Assembly (NCBI GenBank): GCA_021823945.1
Contig: JAKALW010000018.1
Coordinates: 1-11,045 of the forward strand
Direction of reading: 5' to 3'
Length of the DNA: 11,045 bases
From: Microcaldota archaeon
GTDB taxonomy: Archaea; Micrarchaeota; Micrarchaeia; Anstonellales; VGKX01
Shown: positions 1-4,763 of the stretch, piece after piece
Position numbering within the stretch: the first letter of the stretch is position 1
Layout: each line of letters opens with the position of its first letter
Notes under the pieces: generated by a model
Databases searched by the model: none
What the model was told of the DNA's origin: nothing
What the model saw: only the letters and a program-made list of their open reading frames with translations
Position numbers and translations under genes: made by a program

Positions 1-63
1 CGGGGATTGACTACAGTTTTGTTCGGCGAGAGGCTAATTGAACGCGCCTCACATCCATGCTGA
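1..63 (+). CDS. Possible 3' end of an upstream CDS (very tentative)
   Basis: Frame 1 is open from the window edge to a TGA at 61-63, giving about 20 residues that include GLTTVLFGERLIERASHPC. It ends 12 nt before the Shine-Dalgarno sequence of the next gene, as the last gene upstream in an operon would. Frame 3 is also open, from the edge to a TGA at 39-41, so the choice of frame is not secure. The stretch is too short to recognise a family. Confidence 0.2.
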   Translation, partial: RGLTTVLFGERLIERASHPC

Positions 64-74
64 TAGGCAAACCT

Positions 75-80
75 AGGAGA
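75..80 (+). promoter_or_regulatory. Shine-Dalgarno site of the CoA-transferase
   Basis: AGGAGA lies 5 nt before the ATG at 86 and only 2 nt before the GTG at 83. This spacing favours the ATG as the true start. The strong bacterial-type site contrasts with the mostly SD-less starts on the other side of the junction. Confidence 0.7.
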
Positions 81-85
81 CAGTG

Positions 86-748
86 ATGAAAACCTTGTAC
101 GATTTAAAAGTTCTTTCCCTGGAGCAGGCGATGGTGGTGCCGTACTTGACTTATCGGTTGGCCATGGATGGCATGAAAGTCATTCGTCTCGAAAATCCGG
201 CGCAAGGTGATCCTAATCGTATGGTAGGGGACAACGTTCTGAATGAAGAACGCATGAATTCCTATTTTCTTTGTATTAACGCTGGGAAAAAGGCTATCAC
301 GCTCAACCTCGCTAAGCCTGCCGGACGCGAATTATTGCAGAAGCTCATCAAGGATTTGGATGTCGATATATTTGTTACTAATCAATTACCCCGGAATTAC
401 AAAAAACTCGGCATTGATTATGAGATTCTTAAAGCCGTCAAGGAAGATATTATATGGATGGGCATTACCGGTTTCGGCCCGGACAGCGATGAAGGCGCCT
501 ATGATCCAGTTCTCCAGGCCCGCTCAGGATTAATGGATCTCACAGGCGAACCTGACAGGGAACCTCAGGTTCTGGGCATTCCGTTGTCGGACCTTGGCAC
601 AAGTGAACATGCGTACGGTTTGCTGATGAAGGCCATATTCAACAGGTCGGTTACTGGTCAGGGTTGTCGGATCGATTTGTCCATGTTTGATTCGTCAGTT
701 TCGTGGCTGGCCGTCCCTATCACTATGACGGCGTCTTTTGGAAGATAG
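86..748 (+). CDS. CaiB/BaiF family III CoA-transferase, 3' half lost at a junction
   Basis: Family III CoA-transferases move CoA between acyl-CoA donors and carboxylic acids in the cytoplasm. The frame (numbered from the GTG at 83) shows the family's N-terminal Rossmann-type half: GMKVIRLENP near residues 30-39, the INAGKKAITLNL strand near 65-76, QARSGLMDLTGEPD near 145-158, and IPLSDLGT, where D170 fits the acyl-aspartyl catalytic residue (Asp169 in formyl-CoA transferase Frc). TGQGCRIDLSMFD (191-203) is the usual helix after it. Homology then stops: the frame ends after 220 residues, while full-length members have about 380-450. From about base 717 onward the DNA is antisense to uvrB, so the last 8 or 9 codons and the stop are not native. 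The substrate cannot be assigned. Codon choice and the SD site look bacterial, unlike everything after 720. Confidence 0.85.
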   Translation: MKTLYDLKVLSLEQAMVVPYLTYRLAMDGMKVIRLENPAQGDPNRMVGDNVLNEERMNSYFLCINAGKKAITLNLAKPAGRELLQKLIKDLDVDIFVTNQLPRNYKKLGIDYEILKAVKEDIIWMGITGFGPDSDEGAYDPVLQARSGLMDLTGEPDREPQVLGIPLSDLGTSEHAYGLLMKAIFNRSVTGQGCRIDLSMFDSSVSWLAVPITMTASFGR

Positions 749-1704
749 TCGAGCAGGCAATATGGCGGCTGGCCCTGCTTCCTGCCGTCAAAGTGCATGG
801 AATAGTTCTCAATCCCATTGCAATAGCCAAGCTCCTCTATCATCTCAATGTCGTAATTTGTCCTTTTCTTGAGCCTCTCGGCCTCAAGCACGCCAAGGGT
901 CGGGAGGGTATCGTTGAGTTCCTTCCTGATATCCGCAATGGCGCGTTTCACTGAGGAGTCGGGTATGATGTAATGCCTTGCCGGGAAAAGGATGTAGTGC
1001 GAGGGGGAGGATTTCTTCTGGTATGTGAGGCTGTCGAGCACAGATATTTTCTCAACCTTGTCCCCATCGAAAGACACGCGTATCAGGTCGTCCGAGTAGC
1101 CAAGCGCCACGTCCACAGTGTCGCCTTTGGACTTGAAAGTCCCGGGTTTTGGCGACATGTCGTTCCTCTCGTATTGCATGTCAAGCAGGCGTCTTAGGAG
1201 TTCGTACTTGTCGAGTTTCATGCCAGTGTTTAGCACTGCCGAAGCCTTCTGCCATTCCTGCGGCGAGCCTATGCCGTATATGCACGAGACTGTCGCGACC
1301 GTGATTGACGGCTCGCCCGAAACAAGGTTCGCGGTCGCCGCAAGCCGCATTTTCTCGATTTTCTCATTGACCTGCGCAGTCTTCTCGATGTAAGTGTCTG
1401 TCTGGGGCATGTAGGATTCCGGCTGGTAATAGTCGTAATATGACACGAAATAGCCCACCCTGTCATTCGGGAAGAAGTTCTTGAACTCAGAGTATAACTG
1501 GGCTGCCAAGGTCTTGTTGTGGGAAATCACAAGCGCCGTCCTGCCTGTCTTTGCTATGACATTTGCTATCGTGAATGTCTTTCCCGAGCCAGTGACGCCT
1601 AGCAAAGTCTGCCGCCCTCCCTTGATTAGGCCGGCGGCAAGCTTGCTTATGGCTTCCGGCTGGTCGCCGGCAGGCTTGAATTTGCTGACTAGTTCATATG
1701 ACAT
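658..1704 (-). CDS. uvrB: UvrB excinuclease subunit, N-terminal half only
   Basis: UvrB is the damage-verifying helicase-like subunit of UvrABC nucleotide excision repair. Numbered from the ATG at 1704 (MSYELVSKFKPAGDQ), it shows Walker A GVTGSGKT at 36-43, the HNKTLAAQL motif Ia, the beta-hairpin region YFVSYYDYYQPESY at 85-98 that clamps the DNA strand, TVSCIYGIGSP, and GYCNGIENYS just before the Walker B strand. An upstream TTG at 1740 would add 12 unsupported residues. The match ends at DAVIVI (base 718), where DESH should follow; the next 19 residues (to 658) are antisense CoA-transferase. Motifs II-VI, the second RecA domain and the UvrC-interacting tail are missing (full length is about 660-680), so this fragment could not be an active helicase. 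UvrABC occurs in some mesophilic archaea through transfer from bacteria. Confidence 0.92.
   Translation of the reverse strand: MSYELVSKFKPAGDQPEAISKLAAGLIKGGRQTLLGVTGSGKTFTIANVIAKTGRTALVISHNKTLAAQLYSEFKNFFPNDRVGYFVSYYDYYQPESYMPQTDTYIEKTAQVNEKIEKMRLAATANLVSGEPSITVATVSCIYGIGSPQEWQKASAVLNTGMKLDKYELLRRLLDMQYERNDMSPKPGTFKSKGDTVDVALGYSDDLIRVSFDGDKVEKISVLDSLTYQKKSSPSHYILFPARHYIIPDSSVKRAIADIRKELNDTLPTLGVLEAERLKKRTNYDIEMIEELGYCNGIENYSMHFDGRKQGQPPYCLLDYLPKDAVIVIGTASHETDESNMDKSIRQP
711..724. other. Chimeric junction between CoA-transferase and uvrB
   Basis: Reading right from base 86, CoA-transferase coding holds to about 717. Reading left from 1704, uvrB coding holds to 718-720 (the last Ile of VIVI). 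The two genes meet tail to tail, and both are interrupted inside conserved domains with no spacer, stem or repeat between them. The exact base is uncertain by a few nucleotides because CCCTATCAC can be read in either gene. Confidence 0.8.
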
Positions 1705-2007
1705 TTCGATGCACCGAATGTTCTTGATTACAGGAGGCAAGATATTCCCGGCTTTGGCTTGGCATGATAATCGAATTGCGATTCGTGCCCGACTGCCATG
1801 CTTGCCATGGACATTGAAATTAATTGAAATCTTTGGGGATTATGGGATAAAAAGGCGTAAGGGGGAGGATTTCCACTGGAAAAGGAAAGGAAATCAAGCA
1901 ACCATTGTAGTTGCAGGGAAATATCTTGCCTGATTCAAAGGAAACACTGATTGGTTCAAAGGAAATCTAATTGATTCAAGCAATGGCGGAGAAAAGCATG
2001 ATGTTGC
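1705..2007. other. Intergenic spacer between uvrB and the exported-protein gene
   Basis: No convincing gene is present on either strand. On the minus strand this is both the 3' flank of the gene at 2008-2598 and the 5' flank of uvrB. A weak AT-rich stretch (GGAATATC, minus, about 1741-1748) sits roughly 40 nt before the uvrB ATG, with no clear TATA box or Shine-Dalgarno. CGAAT/ATTCG at 1774-1787 is a short 5-bp inverted repeat. A degenerate direct repeat lies at 1931-1984. Confidence 0.5.
1931..1984. repeat. Degenerate direct repeat, three units of about 20 nt
   Basis: TTCAAAGGAAA occurs at 1934-1944 and again at 1955-1965, with a third diverged unit TTCAAGCAAT at 1975-1984, each preceded by TGA or TGG plus T. 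The spacing is 21 then 20 nt. It lies just downstream (minus strand) of the exported-protein gene. Function unknown; it may be ordinary low-complexity decay. Confidence 0.4.
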
Positions 2008-2598
2008 TTACTGGGATGTTACCTGAACCACTGTGCCGTCAGCCTTTGACACATAAGATGCCAGGGCATATGACGCATGCGGCGAACTCCAGACAACGCG
2101 CCAGACATTAGTCAGCCCGTTTCCTGTGGAGTCCATGAACGTGACATCGGGTTTGGCATCTGGGTATGCCTGGATGTAGGACGCCACCCTTTCGCTGCCT
2201 TTGGACTTGTACGAGGCGAGCACCGCCTCCTCCGGGAATGCTATGACGCAAACCGCCTGGCCCTTGCACAAGTCGCAATTGCTTGTGATTGTCTCTTTCC
2301 ATGTGACGAAATTGGAGTTGGGATAATCGTAATACAGGTTGTACCTTTCAGGGCAAACGCTGTGCAGGTTGAGGCTGACTGCCGCCTTGATGGAATATGA
2401 CTGCTTGCCGTCCGTTGTGGTGTTGTTCTCGACAGAAATGATTTCCCATGAGTCCGCAGTAGGGTATTTGGTCTTCATGTCCTCAAGAACGAAATTCCTC
2501 GCGTCAGACTCGCTGACAACCGCGCCAGTTCTCGGGAAGACCAGGAACAGGGCAGCCACGACTGCTATCAAGAGTACAGCAATTGCTTCGATTTTCAT
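2008..2598 (-). CDS. Small exported, membrane-anchored protein with four cysteines, unknown function
   Basis: I do not recognise a named family. The start is the ATG at 2598 (MKIEAIAVLL); an in-frame TTG at 2610 would add four residues, but the promoter fits 2598. Residues 3-21 form one hydrophobic segment (signal anchor), followed by an extracytoplasmic domain of about 170 residues. Four cysteines (residues 82, 108, 111 and 117) sit in the order CPERYNLYYDYP, then SNCDLCKGQAVC, then IAFPEEAVLASY. This is compatible with two disulfides or a small metal site outside the cell. From memory, similar Cys/Tyr-Pro layouts occur in exported proteins of DPANN genomes, but that was not checked. The gene is monocistronic with its own TATA box; its stop is 303 nt from the uvrB start, so an operon with uvrB is unlikely. 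Confidence 0.75.
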   Translation of the reverse strand: MKIEAIAVLLIAVVAALFLVFPRTGAVVSESDARNFVLEDMKTKYPTADSWEIISVENNTTTDGKQSYSIKAAVSLNLHSVCPERYNLYYDYPNSNFVTWKETITSNCDLCKGQAVCVIAFPEEAVLASYKSKGSERVASYIQAYPDAKPDVTFMDSTGNGLTNVWRVVWSSPHASYALASYVSKADGTVVQVTSQ

Positions 2599-2628
2599 GC
2601 CAATCAACAAATTCTATTGATTAATAGC

Positions 2629-2635
2629 ATATAAA
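2629..2635 (-). promoter_or_regulatory. Archaeal TATA box of the exported-protein gene
   Basis: The minus strand reads TTTATAT, centred about 34 nt before the ATG at 2598. With the usual archaeal distance of about 25 nt from TATA centre to transcription start, the leader would be roughly 8-9 nt. Confidence 0.6.
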
Positions 2636-2668
2636 TGGGTTTTGTTTGATTGGGCATTGTTGACAAGA

Positions 2669-2709
2669 CCGCCAATTCCAGCAATATTTGGGGCAAAGGC
2701 TATTGGCGG
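2669..2709. repeat. Inverted repeat 1, 8-bp perfect arms, 25-nt loop
   Basis: CCGCCAAT at 2669-2676 is the exact reverse complement of ATTGGCGG at 2702-2709. It is the outermost member of the hairpin cluster, and its long loop makes it the least certain of the four as an RNA stem. Confidence 0.55.
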
Positions 2710-2915
2710 CTGCGGACACAATCATGAAACGCGATGTATAACTTGCTTCGGGGCATCTCCAGCCCGAAGCAAGAATTAGAAAAAGTACTTGTCAGCAAGG
2801 CTGACAAGTATCTGACATGTCGCTGAGGCGGCATGTAGATGGCCGAATAAACCAGGGGCACCATTCTTTCAACGCTTGGAAGCATTGGTTTCCTGGCAAT
2901 TTTCCAATGAAACAT
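2700..2915 (-). CDS. Doubtful 71-residue ORF behind the permease gene
   Basis: An ATG at 2915 follows the permease stop by 12 nt and has AAGGAG (minus, 2929-2924) with an 8-nt spacer, so translation is physically plausible. Against it, the frame runs straight through inverted repeats 2-4, and the peptide (starting MFHWKIARKPML) has no recognisable domain, no membrane segment and an unusual composition. I lean towards a structured 3' region rather than a gene. Confidence 0.2.
   Translation of the reverse strand: MFHWKIARKPMLPSVERMVPLVYSAIYMPPQRHVRYLSALLTSTFSNSCFGLEMPRSKLYIAFHDCVRSRQ
2742..2773. repeat. Inverted repeat 2, 11-bp perfect arms, 10-nt loop
   Basis: CTTGCTTCGGG at 2742-2752 pairs perfectly with CCCGAAGCAAG at 2763-2773. 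An 11-bp perfect GC-containing stem is not expected by chance in so short a spacer. No T-tract follows it on either strand. Confidence 0.85.
2779..2810 (-). terminator. Hairpin plus T-tract resembling an intrinsic terminator (inverted repeat 3)
   Basis: TACTTGTCAGC at 2786-2796 and GCTGACAAGTA at 2800-2810 form a perfect 11-bp stem with a 3-nt loop. On the minus strand the stem is followed by C and then TTTTT (2784-2780), the layout of a Rho-independent terminator. It lies about 120 nt downstream of the permease stop and could end that transcript. Archaea usually terminate at T-runs without a hairpin, so the stem may have another role. Confidence 0.5.
2810..2840. repeat. Inverted repeat 4, 13-bp stem with one wobble and one bulge
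   Basis: ATCT-G-ACATGTCGC (2810-2823) pairs with GCGGCATGTAGAT (2828-2840) through a TGAG loop. G2814 is bulged and T2820 faces G2831 as a wobble pair. It abuts inverted repeat 3 (base 2810 is shared), so the two stems could stack coaxially in RNA. Confidence 0.7.
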
Positions 2916-2927
2916 ATGCCTTGCTCC

Positions 2928-4133
2928 TTATGCCATCAGGTAGAATAGCGTAGGGAGAATAAGGCAGCCCATGAGCCATACCCTTGGAACGCCAAGCAGG
3001 AATGGCAGGCAGCCAAGGGCGAAGAAAGTTGCGAATGCCGCAACACCCGCGAACCCGCTTTGGATGAAAACCAGGGATACAAGCAATGCGGCTATGAAAT
3101 ACCTGATTGAGCTGTTGCGCTCAAGCCCTATGATGATTTTTGACAGCCTGCCGGACACGCGGATGAAAAGTGCAAGCGATAGGGCAAGCGCCACGAGATA
3201 GGCGCAAAAAAGCCAGATGATTGCAAGCGGCTCGCGGCTCACAAGGCCTGACGCGATTTCAATAGAGCCAATCCTGGCTTTGCCCACTGACGCTGCAAGG
3301 GAAAACGAGAACACTGCCAGGCTGAAAGAAATCGAGGTCGCAAGCGCAAGGAACTGCTCCGCGCCCATGGCTGCAAAGAGCGGGGCCGCGATGGACGCGA
3401 GGAAAATCGGCGAGGATACCGACGGGAAAAGCAGGGATATGAAAGACATCCCGACCCCGACAGCCACGTATTTCAGCATGCTAAAATCCGGGAATGTCAC
3501 TTGCTGGACAATCTCCGCCTTGCTTTTGGCGCGCGAGCCTTCGGAGAACACGAGCCAGGCGGGCGCGAACATGCCCGCGAACATTGCGAAAAGCGGGTCT
3601 GAAAGAGTGCCGCTATTTAGGAAAGCGTAGCCACAATAGCCGGCAAGCGCGAAAACTGACAATGACATTGCCAGGGCTTTCCACGACCTGAACTGCAAAA
3701 AAGCGTACGATGCCACAATCAGGCATATGAAAAATGCCAGATATGGCTTGGCAAGCGCCATGAGGGGGGGGTAAAGCGCCATTGCGGCTGGCGAGAGTAT
3801 TGCGGACATTAGTGTGGCCGCGCCAGCGCTAAACGAGCATATGAGAAGCGCCTCATGGCCCCGGCCTTCAAGGAAAAGCGCCTGTCCGGGCAAGGGCGAG
3901 AGTCCCGAAGTGTCGTCCGGTATGCCAAAGAAAATCGAGAGCACAGGCTCGAAAGCGGACCTTGCTGCAAGCACGCCAACAATGCAGAACGCGGCAAGCA
4001 GCGGCTCTATGCCGATGCTTGAAATCAATGATGAAATTGTGTTTGAATGGAAGCCTGGGAAAAAGACCGATATGGCCCCGGCTATCATGCCGAGGAATGT
4101 GTAGATGACTATTGAAACAAGGTCCTCAGGCAT
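2928..4133 (-). CDS. TctA-like polytopic permease, archaeal DUF112/COG1784 type
   Basis: This is a polytopic membrane protein of about 401 residues counted from the ATG at 4133 (MPEDLVSIVIYTFLGM). It resembles the TctA large membrane subunit of tripartite tricarboxylate transporters. Family-like features are the N-terminal GMIAGAISVFFPGFHSNTISSLI stretch, which contains the TctA-type Pro-Gly loop, the FFGIPDDTSGLSPLPGQALFLEGRGHEAL loop, and about ten or more hydrophobic helices. Bacterial TctA proteins are near 500 residues; the archaeal group is shorter and usually found without TctB/TctC partners, as here. The substrate is unknown, so tricarboxylate transport should not be assumed. The TATA box at 4185-4194 is placed for an ATG at 4164, one unit upstream in a 31-bp tandem duplication, but initiation there hits a stop after 12 codons; the working start is therefore the ATG at 4133. 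An in-frame TTG at 4169 reads through the duplication and is less likely. Confidence 0.75.
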   Translation of the reverse strand: MPEDLVSIVIYTFLGMIAGAISVFFPGFHSNTISSLISSIGIEPLLAAFCIVGVLAARSAFEPVLSIFFGIPDDTSGLSPLPGQALFLEGRGHEALLICSFSAGAATLMSAILSPAAMALYPPLMALAKPYLAFFICLIVASYAFLQFRSWKALAMSLSVFALAGYCGYAFLNSGTLSDPLFAMFAGMFAPAWLVFSEGSRAKSKAEIVQQVTFPDFSMLKYVAVGVGMSFISLLFPSVSSPIFLASIAAPLFAAMGAEQFLALATSISFSLAVFSFSLAASVGKARIGSIEIASGLVSREPLAIIWLFCAYLVALALSLALFIRVSGRLSKIIIGLERNSSIRYFIAALLVSLVFIQSGFAGVAAFATFFALGCLPFLLGVPRVWLMGCLILPTLFYLMA

Positions 4134-4168
4134 TGCACCACATTGAAACAAGATCCTCAGGCATTGCA
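4111..4168. repeat. 31-bp tandem duplication covering the permease start codon
   Basis: Bases 4111-4137 and 4142-4168 are identical in 26 of 27 positions (G4122 versus A4153), with a period of 31. Each copy carries the minus-strand start ATGCCTGAGGA. Because 31 is not a multiple of three, the upstream copy (ATG at 4164) reads MPEDLVSMWCNA and then stops, while the downstream copy (ATG at 4133) opens the full gene. Confidence 0.9.
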
Positions 4169-4184
4169 ACCAACAAACACAGAA

Positions 4185-4194
4185 AATATTTTTA
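4185..4194 (-). promoter_or_regulatory. TATA box of the permease gene
   Basis: The minus strand reads TAAAAATATT. Its centre is about 25 nt before the upstream duplicated ATG (4164) and about 56 nt before the working ATG (4133). The 25-nt distance matches the leaderless genes at 4597 and 6964, suggesting that 4164 was the ancestral start. Confidence 0.55.
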
Positions 4195-4207
4195 GGAAAG
4201 CCAGGGC

Positions 4208-4597
4208 TCAGGCATATTCGATTTTCGAAGCCTCCAGGTATTTTGAAATCCTTGACGTGGTTTTGATTTTACCAGTGATGATTACAGGCTTTCCGGCAAT
4301 TGCAAGCGGGACAATATCGCCCCCGAACCTGATGGAAATGCAGCCCGAATAGTCGCACGCCTGCGACGTGTAGTATCCATACGTTGATTTGGATATTTGC
4401 GAAATGGATGCTCTGATGGCGACTTGCCGCCCTTCAGCAAGTCCGCTTGCTTCCAGGACAGGGATTATGCCAGTTGAGAAATATTCTGAATAGAGCAGGA
4501 AAAGCGTGGCTGACACCAACACAATGAGTACGCATACCAAAGCAGCGTGAGAGTTTCTGACCTTCCTGCCAAAAAAGGCAGAAGTGTAGGAATCCAT
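4208..4597 (-). CDS. Single-span membrane protein with an OB-fold-like domain
   Basis: From the ATG at 4597 (MDSYTSAFFGRK) the protein has 129 residues. A longer frame to 4711 exists, but the TATA box at 4618-4625 would lie inside it. Residues 17-40 (HAALVCVLIVLV onwards) form one membrane segment. The C-terminal 75 or so residues follow an OB-fold strand pattern: GRQVAIRASIS, then YTSQACDYSGCISIRFGG, then GKPVIITGKIKTT, then KYLEASKIEYA, like tRNA-anticodon-type nucleic-acid-binding OB domains. A membrane-tethered OB domain could bind nucleic acid or oligosaccharide at the surface; the topology is not determined. The two cysteines in CDYSGC could form a disulfide if the domain faces outward. 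The stop lies 13 nt before the permease TATA box. The domain call rests on pattern only. Confidence 0.6.
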   Translation of the reverse strand: MDSYTSAFFGRKVRNSHAALVCVLIVLVSATLFLLYSEYFSTGIIPVLEASGLAEGRQVAIRASISQISKSTYGYYTSQACDYSGCISIRFGGDIVPLAIAGKPVIITGKIKTTSRISKYLEASKIEYA

Positions 4598-4763
4598 GTA
4601 AAATTCGGGAGAAATAGGTATATTTGGGTTTCGGTCAGGCAATTTTAGCGTCAGTGCATTACATTTTTCAAAGAAGGCGAGATGGAATATATTATAATCT
4701 CCGGCATGCAAACATGATAAGAGATATTAACAGAAAATCCAAACATGTTAAGGGTAGAACATC
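4598..4763. promoter_or_regulatory. Divergent promoter region between the OB-protein and deaminase genes
   Basis: AT-rich stretches at 4686-4697 (AATATATTATAA) and at 4723-4730 (GATATTAA) are candidate TATA boxes for the deaminase, about 72 and 37 nt before its ATG. Neither has the 25-nt spacing seen elsewhere in the window, so the start of transcription is unresolved. Confidence 0.35.
4618..4625 (-). promoter_or_regulatory. TATA box of the OB-fold membrane protein gene
   Basis: The minus strand reads AAATATAC, centred 25 nt before the ATG at 4597, which predicts a leaderless or nearly leaderless transcript. This supports 4597 rather than 4711 as the start. Confidence 0.55.

Larger units (their letters stand above)
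2640..2927. other. Intergenic spacer with a dense inverted-repeat cluster
   Basis: This 288-nt spacer lies 3' of the permease gene and 5' of the next promoter on the minus strand. It carries four inverted repeats between 2669 and 2840 and a weaker fifth (CATTGG at 2883-2888 with CCAATG at 2904-2909). No protein-coding content is convincing, apart from the doubtful small ORF at 2700-2915. Confidence 0.6.

Noticed and set aside
658..748. A natural UvrB or CoA-transferase fusion protein
   Set aside because: The genes face each other, so no fused reading frame exists; the extra residues on each protein are only antisense reading of the other gene.
703..954. Plus-strand ORFs across the uvrB region (703-954, 973-1197, 1118-1393, 1481-1933)
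   Set aside because: They are antisense to the clear UvrB coding sequence. The first also crosses the junction, so it is not a continuation of the CoA-transferase.
2669..2840. tRNA or CRISPR array as an explanation for the hairpin cluster
   Set aside because: There is no T-loop GGTTCRA motif, no acceptor pairing and no CCA layout, and the stems differ from each other with no constant repeat and spacer pattern.
2742..2840. Integron attC-like site
   Set aside because: There are no paired R'/R'' core sites (GTTRRRY) and no cassette structure or integrase nearby; one bulged base alone is not enough.
4208..4711. Longer N-terminus for the OB-fold protein from 4711
   Set aside because: The promoter TATA box at 4618-4625 would lie inside the coding region, and the first 38 residues have no signal-like or conserved character.
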